Shown here one piece after another: positions 1 through 7,830 of a DNA stretch of 64,000 nucleotides (the first letter of the stretch is position 1; each line of letters begins with the position of its first letter). Location of the stretch: the NCBI GenBank assembly GCA_964590435.1, contig CAZPWT010000009.1, positions 1 through 64,000 of the forward strand. The letters run 5' to 3'. The notes under the pieces are model-generated. The model ran no database searches, was not told where the DNA came from, and was given only the letters and a program-made list of their open reading frames with translations. The position numbers and the translations under genes were made by a program. The DNA is from WSZJ01 sp964590435 (GTDB taxonomy: Bacteria > Planctomycetota > MHYJ01 > WSZJ01).

Positions 1-396
1 GTCGGGCGCGACGCCGAAATGCGAAGCGAGCGGCAGGATCGCGCCGAGCGCGCCGGCGGCGACCGCGACCAGCGGCAACGAGGCCTGCCACGGCGCGACC
101 GTCACGATCCGCGCCAGCACGGGGACCACGAGGTACGACAGCGCGTTCGCCGCGAGGATGAACACGCCGAGCGGCGCCAGGAACCGCGCGTCTCCTCCCT
201 CGCCACCCTTCCGGCACACCACGCGCGCCACGGCTGCCCCGGCCGCGATCCCCGCGAGGTAAACGCCGAGCATCACCCCGAACGCCGGCGGCGCCCCCTG
301 CGACCCCACTGAGTACGCGCGGTACCAGAGAACCTCGCACGACAGCGACACGAACCCCGTCAGGAACGCCACCACGAGCGCGAACAGGAAGCTCAT
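1..396 (-). CDS. Membrane protein resembling the MFS part of spermidine synthase-like proteins (partial, C-terminus off window)
   Basis: An open frame starts at ATG 396 and runs off the left edge after 132 codons. The N-terminus is a hydrophobic helix with 'FLTGFVSLSCEVLWYRAYS', like the 'E.LW.R' entry motif of the membrane half of fused MFS/spermidine synthase-like proteins. Two or three more hydrophobic segments follow. Its ATG overlaps the stop of the upstream gene (ATGA), so the two are translationally coupled and probably form two halves of one membrane unit. No catalytic domain is visible in this fragment. The function is unknown, and polyamine chemistry should not be assumed. Confidence 0.6.
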   Translation of the reverse strand, partial: MSFLFALVVAFLTGFVSLSCEVLWYRAYSVGSQGAPPAFGVMLGVYLAGIAAGAAVARVVCRKGGEGGDARFLAPLGVFILAANALSYLVVPVLARIVTVAPWQASLPLVAVAAGALGAILPLASHFGVAPD

Positions 397-1019
397 CGCC
401 GCGCCCTCCACAGCGCCAGCGCCGCCACGCCCACCAGCAGATTCGCCGCCGCCGCGACGTGGACGCTTCCGGAAATCCCCAGTTTCGACAGCAGCACGAG
501 AGCCGTGGCGATGGAAGCGAGCGCGGACCCCAGCGTGTTCACGCCGTACAGCGCCCCGACCGCGCGGCCGACGTTCCGGTCCGCGCGGACGGCGTGCGAG
601 ACGAGCAGCGGCAGCGTCGCGCCCATGAGCGACGTCGGCACGAGGATGAGGGCGAAGACGAGCGCGCCGGAAGCGGCGTCCGGGAGCGACACGGCCGCGC
701 GGCCGACGGCGTCGATCAGCGGCAGCGAGGCGAGGCCGAAGAAGCCGATGCCGAGCTCGACCGCGCCGAACCACGCGACCGCCGCGCGCCGCGGGTCGCG
801 CGACAGCGCTCCGCCCGCCAGCGACCCGACGCCGAGCCCGAGCATGAACGCCGCGACGACCAGCGTCACCGTCTCGACGTTGATCCCCACCACCGTGAAC
901 AGCGCCCGCTGCCACGCCACCTGGTAGATCAGCGCCGCAAACCCCGACACGAAAAACACGGGGTACACCCAGCGCGGAACGCGCGCCCCGCTCCCTTCGC
1001 CCAGTGCCGCTTCCTCCAC
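393..1019 (-). CDS. Spermidine synthase-like membrane protein, N-terminal half
   Basis: This 208-residue polytopic membrane protein has about six hydrophobic helices. Residues near 25-40 read 'SGFAALIYQVAWQRAL', the typical first helix of the membrane domain found in fused MFS/spermidine synthase-like proteins. The gene stops after this membrane module (ending WRARR) and its TGA overlaps the ATG of the next membrane gene. A single-chain protein in other bacteria may therefore be split here. The start is GTG 1019. A -10-like TAAGGT lies 6 nt upstream and there is no Shine-Dalgarno, suggesting a leaderless message. It is divergent from the DnaE-like gene. Confidence 0.65.
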   Translation of the reverse strand: MEEAALGEGSGARVPRWVYPVFFVSGFAALIYQVAWQRALFTVVGINVETVTLVVAAFMLGLGVGSLAGGALSRDPRRAAVAWFGAVELGIGFFGLASLPLIDAVGRAAVSLPDAASGALVFALILVPTSLMGATLPLLVSHAVRADRNVGRAVGALYGVNTLGSALASIATALVLLSKLGISGSVHVAAAANLLVGVAALALWRARR

Positions 1020-1025
1020 GCCGCG

Positions 1026-1031
1026 ACCTTA
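1026..1031 (-). promoter_or_regulatory. -10-like hexamer TAAGGT, 6 nt before GTG 1019
   Basis: The hexamer is read on the minus strand. The 6-nt gap places the expected transcription start at or next to the start codon, and no Shine-Dalgarno lies between. No convincing -35 was found. Confidence 0.35.
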
Positions 1032-1110
1032 AGCCGACTCCCGCGAATTTACGACGTTTGCAGGCGCCGGCCCGCCCGCGAAACATATGCTAACATACAC
1101 CTAACATTCC

Positions 1111-4100
1111 GTGACGCCCCTCCACCTCCACTCCTGGTTCTCCCTCTCCCGCGGCGCTTCGTCCCCCGACGCCATGGTCCGCGCCGCGAAGGCGAACGGC
1201 GCGCAGGCCGTTGCGCTCACGGACCGCGACGGGCTCTACGGGCTGCCGGAGTTTCTCAATGCGTGCGAAGAGCACGGGGTGCGGCCGATCGTCGGAGCGG
1301 AGATCGCCTCTCATCGGGAGCGCGCCGTGCTCCTCGTGAAAAGCGCCGCCGGCTACGCGACGCTCTGCCGCACGATCACCGCGCGCCACCTCGACCCCGC
1401 GTTCAGCCTCTCCCGCTCCCTCGCCCGCAACCGCGAAGGGCTCGCCGTCCTCAGCGACTCCGTGGACGTCCTCAAGCCCCTCGGCCGCGACGACGTCTAC
1501 GTCGAGGTCCGCGCCACCGCCCCGCACGCCGCCGCCTCGGCGCTCACCCTTGGCCTCCCGCCCGTCGCGACGCCGGACGCGTGGTTCGCGAAAAAAGACG
1601 AGTGGGAAGTCCACCGCCTCCTCCGCGCCATCGCGAACAACGCGACCTTCTCGTCCCTCGCCCCCGGCGAAATCGTCTCCCCTGAAGCCTGGCTCAAGCC
1701 CGACGCCGATATCCGCAAGCTCGTCGCCCACGTCCCCGGCGCCCTGGAAAACGCCGAACGCCTCGCCGACCAGTGCCGCTTCTTCCCCGACCGCTCCCTC
1801 GTCTTCCCCACCTACCCCGCCCCCGACCCCGCCGCCCTCCTCGAGGCCGAAACCTGGGCCGGCGCCCGCCGCCGCTACGGCGACATCACCGAAACCGTCC
1901 GCCTCCGCGTCGAACGCGAACTGCAGCTGATCCGGGAGAAGCGCTTTACCGCGTACTTCCTGATCGTCCGCGACATTGCAAAGAGGGCGCCGCGCATCTG
2001 TGGAAGAGGCTCCGCCGCCGCGAGCATCGTGGCGTACTGCCTCGGCATCACGCAGGTCGACCCGGTCGAGCACAACCTGTTCTTCGAACGGTTTCTCAAT
2101 GAGGGAAGGGTGGACCCGCCGGACATCGACATCGACTTCGCGTGGGACGAGCGCGATGCGGTCATCGAAGGGCTTCTGCGGGACTGGAACGAAGTGCCAG
2201 CGGCGAGCGGCGAGCGGCGAGCGGCCAGTGAAAACGGCGAAGCACCTTCGTCCGCCTTCCGCGAATGCACCGAGCCAGCACAAGCTGCGGATTCCGTGGC
2301 CGTTCCTGGCCGCTGGCCGCTGGCCGCTGGCAACTGGCACTTTCGTGCGGCCATGATCTGCAATCACGTCTTGTTCCGCCCTCGCATGGCCCTCCGCGAA
2401 ACCGCAAAAGTCTTCGGATTACCCGAAGCCGAGATCCTCCGCGTCACGTCGCGCATGCCGTGGTTCTGGGACGGCGGCGGACTCGACGACATCGCGGAGC
2501 ACCCGATGTTCAAGGGTTGGCAGCCGCGCGAGCCGTGGCCGGACATTTTCCGGCTGGCGCGGCGGCTCCTCGGCGCCCCGCGGCACCTGAGCGTGCATCC
2601 CGGCGGCGTCGTCCTCGCGCCCGACGAACTCTCTTCCCGCGTCCCGTGCGAAATGGCCGCCAAGGGCGTCCCCATCGTCCACTGGGAAAAGGACGGCTCC
2701 GAGGAAATGGGCCTCGTGAAAATCGACCTCCTCGGCAACCGCTCCCTCGCCGTCATCCGTGACGCCATCCGCGCCGCGAAAGAAAACTACGGCGTCGTCG
2801 TGGACCCGCCCGGCTGGAAACCCCACACCGACCCGGCGACGATCGACCTCGTCCGCGACGGCAACACCATGGGCGTCTTCTACGTCGAGTCGCCGGCGAT
2901 GCGCCAGCTCCAGCAAAAGACGCGGGCCGGCGACTTCGAGCACCTCGTCATCCACTCTTCCATCATCCGCCCCGCCGCCAACTCCTTCATCCGCGAATAC
3001 GTGCGCCGGCTCCGCGGCGGTTCGTGGGAGCCCCTTCACCCCGTGCTCGGAGAGCTGCTCGCCGAGACGTACGGCATCATGTCCTACCAGGAAGACGTCT
3101 CCAAGGTCGCCATGGCCCTCGCCGGCTTCACCGCCTCCGACGCCGATAACCTCCGCAAAGTCCTCGCGAAAAAGTCTCACGCCAAGAAACTCGAGGACTA
3201 CCGCAGCCGCTTCTACCAGGGCTGCGCCGCCCGCGACGTCGACCGCACCACCGTCGACAAGATCTGGGACATGATCCACTCCTTCTCCGGCTACTCCTTC
3301 TGCAAGCCCCACTCCGCGTCGTACGCCCTCGTGTCCTTCCAGAGCGCGTTCCTCAAAACCCACTTCCCCGCCGAGTTCATCGCCGCCGTCATCTCCAACC
3401 AGGGCGGGTTCTATTCCACGTTCGCGTATGTCTCCGAAGCCCGCCGCATGGGCCTCCGCGTGCTGCCGCCGCACGTCAACGCCTCCCGCCGCGAGTGGAC
3501 CGGCATCCACGACACCCTCCGCTGCGGGCTGATGCAGGTGAAGGGCCTCCGCGCGGGAGCGCTGGAAGCCGTGCTCGCCGCCCGCGCCAAGGACGGCCCC
3601 TTCCGCGACTTCCCCGACTTCCAGAAGCGCACCCGCCTCGACCCCGCCGACACGCGGCTCCTCATCCGCGCCGGCGCGCTCGATTCGCTGGCGGGCGGAC
3701 TGAGCCGCGCGGCGCTTCTCTGGCGAAGCGCGGCTCCACCTCCCACGCAGTCGGATCTCTTCGGCGCATCACAGGAAGCCCTTCCCCGCCCCCCGTCCTA
3801 CACCGAGCAGCAGATGCTCGCGCAGGAGGTCGAGACGCTGGATTTCCTGATGTCGAAGCACCCGCTCGCGCTCTACGACCGCGAGCTGGCCGCGATCGAC
3901 ACCGTGAAGGGCTGCGACCTCGCGGCGCACGCCGGGAAGACGGTGACGATGATCGGCTGGTGGGTCACGGGGAAGGTCGTCGAGACGAAAAAGGGCGAGC
4001 CGATGGAGTTCGTGTCGTTCGAGGACACGAGCGCGATCTACGAGACGACGTTTTTCCCGGAGGCGTACGCGAACTTCTGCCAGCGGCTGACGCACACGAA

Positions 4101-4275
4101 GCCGTTCGTGCTGAGAGGGAAAGTGGAGTTGGATTTCGACGTGCCGTCGCTCGTGGTCGAGGAGTGCCGGTGGTTGGAGAAGGCGGCGAGCGGCCAGCGG
4201 CCAGCGGCGAGGAACGGCGGCAAGCGGGAGAGCCGGGCGACGTCGATGCGGCCGGTGGATCCCTCCGACGCCTGA
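1111..4275 (+). CDS. dnaE2: DNA polymerase III alpha-family protein, DnaE2-like (error-prone type)
   Basis: The 1054-residue C-family DNA polymerase begins with a PHP domain (LHLHS at residues 4-8), followed by the catalytic core with PDIDIDF at about 337-343 and the third acidic residue in 'VKIDLLG' at about 538. Helix-hairpin-helix and OB-fold regions follow near 820-1000. The length and the short C-terminus fit the DnaE2/ImuC type used in translesion synthesis rather than the roughly 1150-residue replicative DnaE1. No imuA or imuB lies nearby. The PHP motif reads TDRDGL instead of TDHDGL, so PHP nuclease activity is doubtful. About 50 residues (361-411) are encoded by an inverted-repeat element inserted between the PDIDIDF block and the conserved RAAM block, and the C-terminal tail is encoded by a related half-element. 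The start is GTG 1111, chosen because it directly precedes the conserved LHLHS. Confidence 0.85.
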   Translation: MTPLHLHSWFSLSRGASSPDAMVRAAKANGAQAVALTDRDGLYGLPEFLNACEEHGVRPIVGAEIASHRERAVLLVKSAAGYATLCRTITARHLDPAFSLSRSLARNREGLAVLSDSVDVLKPLGRDDVYVEVRATAPHAAASALTLGLPPVATPDAWFAKKDEWEVHRLLRAIANNATFSSLAPGEIVSPEAWLKPDADIRKLVAHVPGALENAERLADQCRFFPDRSLVFPTYPAPDPAALLEAETWAGARRRYGDITETVRLRVERELQLIREKRFTAYFLIVRDIAKRAPRICGRGSAAASIVAYCLGITQVDPVEHNLFFERFLNEGRVDPPDIDIDFAWDERDAVIEGLLRDWNEVPAASGERRAASENGEAPSSAFRECTEPAQAADSVAVPGRWPLAAGNWHFRAAMICNHVLFRPRMALRETAKVFGLPEAEILRVTSRMPWFWDGGGLDDIAEHPMFKGWQPREPWPDIFRLARRLLGAPRHLSVHPGGVVLAPDELSSRVPCEMAAKGVPIVHWEKDGSEEMGLVKIDLLGNRSLAVIRDAIRAAKENYGVVVDPPGWKPHTDPATIDLVRDGNTMGVFYVESPAMRQLQQKTRAGDFEHLVIHSSIIRPAANSFIREYVRRLRGGSWEPLHPVLGELLAETYGIMSYQEDVSKVAMALAGFTASDADNLRKVLAKKSHAKKLEDYRSRFYQGCAARDVDRTTVDKIWDMIHSFSGYSFCKPHSASYALVSFQSAFLKTHFPAEFIAAVISNQGGFYSTFAYVSEARRMGLRVLPPHVNASRREWTGIHDTLRCGLMQVKGLRAGALEAVLAARAKDGPFRDFPDFQKRTRLDPADTRLLIRAGALDSLAGGLSRAALLWRSAAPPPTQSDLFGASQEALPRPPSYTEQQMLAQEVETLDFLMSKHPLALYDRELAAIDTVKGCDLAAHAGKTVTMIGWWVTGKVVETKKGEPMEFVSFEDTSAIYETTFFPEAYANFCQRLTHTKPFVLRGKVELDFDVPSLVVEECRWLEKAASGQRPAARNGGKRESRATSMRPVDPSDA
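2191..2345 (+). repeat. In-frame inverted-repeat element inside the DnaE2-like gene
   Basis: The left arm (2191-2238) repeats GCGGCGA/GCGGCCA words. The right arm (2296-2345) is its near reverse complement built of CTGGCCG words. About 57 nt separate the arms. Both arms stay open in the dnaE frame and encode Ala/Ser/Gly/Arg-rich sequence in the loop between the PDIDIDF block and the RAAM block. Confidence 0.8.
4183..4219 (+). repeat. Half-copy of the GCGGCCA-word repeat at the 3' end of the DnaE2-like gene
   Basis: GCGGCGAGCGGCCAGCGGCC-type words, matching the arms of the element at 2191-2345, form the coding sequence of the DnaE C-terminal tail (residues about 1025-1037). The tail lies beyond the last conserved OB-fold block. 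Confidence 0.7.
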
Positions 4276-4298
4276 GGTGGGCGGTACCATGGGGATCC

Positions 4299-4844
4299 AT
4301 GAGTTATGACCTGGACCTGTTCCTGCCGAAACCGGGAATGCACGCCAACGAAGCCGGCGCCCAGGCTGCGGTCGAAGAGCGTGTCCGGACGCCGCCGAGC
4401 GCAGAAAACCAGAAGCACAAGCAGGCGATGGCGAGAGCTCTCTGCGAGATTCACCCGGAATTCGTGCCGGCACGTCCACTCGAGGCTGCGGACCTGGAGC
4501 AGGCCGTACGAAACGGGGTCTCGGTCTGGAGAAACATCGAACTCGAGGACAGGTCGAAGGGAATCGATGTCGTCTTTTTCGATGACAGCGTGTCGATCCA
4601 CTTGCCGGGCACGCACAGGGGTGAGGCGGCCCGAGCGGTGTGGAAGATCCTCTGGGAATGCCTGGAGTGCCTTCAGAACCAGGCAGGCTACAGGGCATGG
4701 GACCGGCAAGCAGGAAAGGTGCTCGACATCGCCAGGGATTTCAACGAAGCCCTGGACGCATATGCCGGCTATGTCGGCATCATCGACGGAGTCGTCGAGC
4801 GAGAACGCGGCACAAAGCCGAAACCCTGGTGGAAATTCTGGTAG
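4299..4844 (+). CDS. Hypothetical protein, 181 aa
   Basis: This is a soluble, acidic protein with no signal peptide or membrane helix. It begins 'MSYDLDLFLP' and ends with an aromatic tail 'PWWKFW'. I do not recognise a characterised family. The opening resembles small proteins that start 'MSYDL.LF', which are mostly uncharacterised. ATG 4299 was chosen because it starts the conserved-looking block and sits 8 nt after a -10-like TACCAT. An ATG at 4289 is in another frame. It lies 23 nt downstream of dnaE and ends back-to-back with the convergent hydroxyglutarate oxidase, with no spacer between stop codons, so no separate terminator fits. Confidence 0.6.
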   Translation: MSYDLDLFLPKPGMHANEAGAQAAVEERVRTPPSAENQKHKQAMARALCEIHPEFVPARPLEAADLEQAVRNGVSVWRNIELEDRSKGIDVVFFDDSVSIHLPGTHRGEAARAVWKILWECLECLQNQAGYRAWDRQAGKVLDIARDFNEALDAYAGYVGIIDGVVERERGTKPKPWWKFW

Positions 4845-6038
4845 TCAGGCCCTCTTCGCCGCGATTTCCGCAATGTGCCTCCCGATCGCGAGCGACGCGG
4901 TCGTGCCGGGCGACGGGGCGTTGAGGACGTGCACCATGCGCTCCCCTTCCTCGATGACGAAATCGTCGGCGAGGCGGCCGTCGGGGAAGACGGCCTGGGC
5001 GCGGATGCCGCAGCCGTGATAGCGGAGGTCGGCGGCGCGGACGGCGGGGACGAGGCGGCGGAGGGCGCGGGCGGTGGCGCGGCGGGAGAGGGAACGGAAG
5101 ATCTCCTGGAGGCCCTTGACGGGGTGGCTGAGGGCGAGGCGCCAGAAGCCGAGGGACGTGGCGGTGGACCAGGAGTCGCGGAGGGAGAAGGAGAAGCGGC
5201 GGTAGCCCTCGCGCGCCATCCCGGGGATCGCGTTGGGGCCCGCGGTGACCTCGCCGTCGAGGTGGCGCAGGAAATGGACGCCGAGGAACGGGAAGCGCGG
5301 GTCGGGGACGGGGTAGATGAGGTGGCGGACGAGGGAGGCACTAGGCTCGGAGAGGTGCCAGTACTCGCCGCGGAAGGGGACGATGCGGATCGGAGGCTTC
5401 GTGCCGCAGCGGCGGGCGACGCGGTCGCACTGGAGGCCGGCGCAGTTCACGAGGAGGGAGGCATCGAGGCGGCCTGAAGTGGTTTCGATCGCGACGCCGC
5501 CGGCCTCGACGCGCGCGGCGACCAGGCGCGACGCGGTCCGCACTTCCCCGCCCGCCGCGCGGATGTCCGACGCCATCGCGGCGGCGACGAGCTTGAAATC
5601 GGTCTTCCCTGTTTCCGGCACGTGCAGCGCCGCGACGCCGCCGACCGCCGGCTCGATCGCGCGCATCTCCTCCGGCCCGATCCGCTTCACACCCGCCAGG
5701 CCGTTCGCCTTGCCTCGCGCCTCGAGATCGCCCAGGCGCGCGACTTCGGCCTCGTCCGCCGCGACGACCAGCTTGCCGCACCGCGGCGCCTCGATCCCGT
5801 GGTCGCGGCAGAAATCGAACATCGCTTCGCGTCCCTCGGCGCAGAGGCGCGCCTTCAGCGACCCGGGCTTGTAGTAGAGCCCCGAGTGGATGACGCCGCT
5901 GTTGTGGCCTGTCTGGTGCACGGCGACGCGCGGCTCGGCCTCGAGGACCGTGACCGGCCGCTGGAGGCGCTTCTGCAGCGCGAGCGCAGTGGCGAGCCCG
6001 ACGATTCCGCCGCCGACGACGACAGGTCCGGCATTCAT
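4845..6038 (-). CDS. lhgO: L-2-hydroxyglutarate oxidase (FAD-dependent)
   Basis: The 397-residue DAO-superfamily flavoprotein oxidises L-2-hydroxyglutarate to 2-oxoglutarate. In other bacteria it passes electrons to the quinone pool and repairs a by-product of promiscuous dehydrogenases. Residues 6-14 form the dinucleotide-binding GxGxxG (VVGGGIVGLA), and 'HNSGVIHSGLYY' at about 45-56 is a hallmark of the LhgO/L2HGDH family. A C-terminal 'HGCGIRAQ' block follows. Full length for the family. The start ATG 6038 is 6 nt from a GATAAT box, and the gene is divergent from the 6073 gene, which has the same arrangement. Confidence 0.88.
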   Translation of the reverse strand: MNAGPVVVGGGIVGLATALALQKRLQRPVTVLEAEPRVAVHQTGHNSGVIHSGLYYKPGSLKARLCAEGREAMFDFCRDHGIEAPRCGKLVVAADEAEVARLGDLEARGKANGLAGVKRIGPEEMRAIEPAVGGVAALHVPETGKTDFKLVAAAMASDIRAAGGEVRTASRLVAARVEAGGVAIETTSGRLDASLLVNCAGLQCDRVARRCGTKPPIRIVPFRGEYWHLSEPSASLVRHLIYPVPDPRFPFLGVHFLRHLDGEVTAGPNAIPGMAREGYRRFSFSLRDSWSTATSLGFWRLALSHPVKGLQEIFRSLSRRATARALRRLVPAVRAADLRYHGCGIRAQAVFPDGRLADDFVIEEGERMVHVLNAPSPGTTASLAIGRHIAEIAAKRA

Positions 6039-6044
6039 GCGCCC

Positions 6045-6050
6045 ATTATC
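6045..6050 (-). promoter_or_regulatory. -10-like GATAAT, 6 nt before lhgO ATG
   Basis: The minus-strand GATAAT is followed by GGGCGC and ATG. The geometry predicts a leaderless transcript. The mirror-image TAGAAT of the 6073 gene lies 11 bp away. Confidence 0.5.
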
Positions 6051-6060
6051 ACCTTGGCAT

Positions 6061-6066
6061 TAGAAT
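6061..6066 (+). promoter_or_regulatory. -10-like TAGAAT, 6 nt before ATG 6073
   Basis: TAGAAT is followed by GCGCCG and ATG. No Shine-Dalgarno is possible in this gap, so a leaderless start is predicted. Confidence 0.5.
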
Positions 6067-6072
6067 GCGCCG

Positions 6073-7797
6073 ATGATCCAGCGCCTCCGCGGTCTCCCCG
6101 AGCGTGCGGCGCTCGGCGCCGTGCTCGGGCTGCTGGTCGCGATCCTCTGGATGGTCGCGGGGTCGGCGCCGCTCGGCACGGACGGGCTCATCTACCACCT
6201 GACGATTCCCGCGAAGTGGCTGCAGGCGGGGTGGCTGTCGCCGGTCGAACTGCCGTTCCACGACGGCGCGGCGGAGCATGCGCCGGTGCTGGTGGAGACG
6301 GTGTGGTGGGCCCTGATGAAGCGCACCGGCGACGACCGGCTCGCGTGGATCGTGCATCCGCTGTTCTTCGCGGCGACGCTGCGGCTCATCTGGCTCTCGG
6401 CGCGCGCGCTGCGGCTCGGCCGGTCCGGCGCGGCGCTCGCGACGGCGTTCGCGGGGTTGTTTACGCCGTTCGTGATCGCGGCGATCGTGCCGAACAACGA
6501 CATGGCGCTGGCGTGCGGCGCGGCGTGGGCGCTGCTCGGCCTCGTCCGCTCGGACCGAGACCCGCGCGCCGGGCTTGTCGCCTCGCTCGGCGGCTGCGCG
6601 CTCATGGCGGCGTCGAAATCCGTCGGGCTGGTGTTCGCCGCGGCGGTCATTCCGCTGCTCGCGCCGGCCGCGTGGCGGGCGCGCCGCGAAGGCCGGATCC
6701 GCCGGGGCGATCTCGCGCTGGCCGTCCTGTGCGCCGCGTTCGCCCTCGTGAGCTACGGCCGCAACCTCGCCCGCCACGGCAACCCGCTCTGGCCCGCCGA
6801 GGTCCTCGGCATGCCCGGGCTCTACCGCGCCTCCGCGCTGGTCGATCACGGGTGGAGCCCCTCGACCCTCCTGGGCCTCCTCTTCAGCCCCGATTCCGAA
6901 TTCGCCCTCCCCCTCCCGTTCGGCCTCGCCTTCGCCGCAGGCTGGATCGCCTGCGCCGTGCGCGCCCTCCACCAGCGCCGCTGGGGACGCACCGCCGCCA
7001 CCGTCGTCTTCCCCGCCCTCGCCTCGCTCCTCTTCTTCGCCACCGTCCCCCACTGGCGCGAACTCCGACTCTTCTTCCCCGTCTACGTCGCCGCCCTCCT
7101 CGCCGCCGCCTCCGCCCTCGCGTGGGCCCTCCGCGCCATCCCCGCCTCGCGCCGCCCCGCCGCCCGCGCCGCCCTCGCCGCGGCCGTGCCGATCGCCCTC
7201 GTCGCGACCGGCCTGCTGGGAGAAGCGCGCGTCTGGATCGCGGTGACTGCCGGCGCGCTCGCGCTGGCTCTCCCGTTGCCGCGTCTCCCCCGTCGCGCCA
7301 CACTCGCGATTCCCGCCGCCCTGGCGCTTCTCTGGCTCGCCGCCCCGCTCTGGCCCGCCGCCGACGCGAAAGCGCGCGAGGCCGCCTGGCGGAACAACTA
7401 CGGCGCGCAGGCCGAGGGCTGGTTCGCGGCGGTCCGCGCAACCCGCCCCGGCGACGCCATCGCCTATGCGGGGTCCGCCGCGGTCTTCCCCCTGTTCGGC
7501 CCCGACCTCACCCGCCGCCCGGTCTACGTCCCCGTCTCCCCCGGCGACCGCCCACGCCCCGTCGAGCTGCACGCCGGCGACCACCTCCCCACCCGCCTCG
7601 CCGCCGCCCGCCGCGCGGCGTTCGACGAAGCCACATGGCTCGACAACCTCCGTCGAAGCGGCGCCCGCGTCCTCCTCGTCGTCCGCGACCCCGCCATCGC
7701 CGTCCCCCTCCCCGAACTCGACGCCGCCCGCCGCCGCCCAGACCTCTTCGAGAGCCTCGCCTCATTCGACGGCGCCTGGGTCTTCCGCGTCCGCTAA
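6073..7797 (+). CDS. Polytopic membrane protein, GT-C glycosyltransferase-like
   Basis: This 574-residue protein has about ten to twelve hydrophobic helices and a short soluble C-terminal domain. The N-terminal part resembles the dolichyl-phosphate-mannose transferase/ArnT superfamily: helix 1, then a loop with 'LGTDGLIYHLTIP' where family members carry acidic catalytic residues (here D41 region), then 'EHAPVLVE'. Such enzymes transfer a sugar from a lipid carrier at the outer face of the cytoplasmic membrane. The assignment rests on topology and the first loop only, so substrate and acceptor are unknown. The gene stands alone between divergent lhgO and a secreted protein. The start is supported by the TAGAAT box 6 nt upstream. 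Confidence 0.55.
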   Translation: MIQRLRGLPERAALGAVLGLLVAILWMVAGSAPLGTDGLIYHLTIPAKWLQAGWLSPVELPFHDGAAEHAPVLVETVWWALMKRTGDDRLAWIVHPLFFAATLRLIWLSARALRLGRSGAALATAFAGLFTPFVIAAIVPNNDMALACGAAWALLGLVRSDRDPRAGLVASLGGCALMAASKSVGLVFAAAVIPLLAPAAWRARREGRIRRGDLALAVLCAAFALVSYGRNLARHGNPLWPAEVLGMPGLYRASALVDHGWSPSTLLGLLFSPDSEFALPLPFGLAFAAGWIACAVRALHQRRWGRTAATVVFPALASLLFFATVPHWRELRLFFPVYVAALLAAASALAWALRAIPASRRPAARAALAAAVPIALVATGLLGEARVWIAVTAGALALALPLPRLPRRATLAIPAALALLWLAAPLWPAADAKAREAAWRNNYGAQAEGWFAAVRATRPGDAIAYAGSAAVFPLFGPDLTRRPVYVPVSPGDRPRPVELHAGDHLPTRLAAARRAAFDEATWLDNLRRSGARVLLVVRDPAIAVPLPELDAARRRPDLFESLASFDGAWVFRVR

Positions 7798-7818
7798 ATC
7801 CCCCCGCCCCCGGCGGGT

Positions 7819-7824
7819 TACACT
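7819..7824 (+). promoter_or_regulatory. -10-like TACACT, 6 nt before ATG 7831
   Basis: TACACT is followed by CGGGGC and ATG, the same spacing as at 59267 and 6061. A leaderless start is predicted. Confidence 0.5.
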
Positions 7825-7830
7825 CGGGGC

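Noticed and set aside
2191..2345. Possible frameshift or pseudogene in the polymerase
   Set aside because: The frame stays open through both arms and the conserved blocks on both sides are in the same frame.
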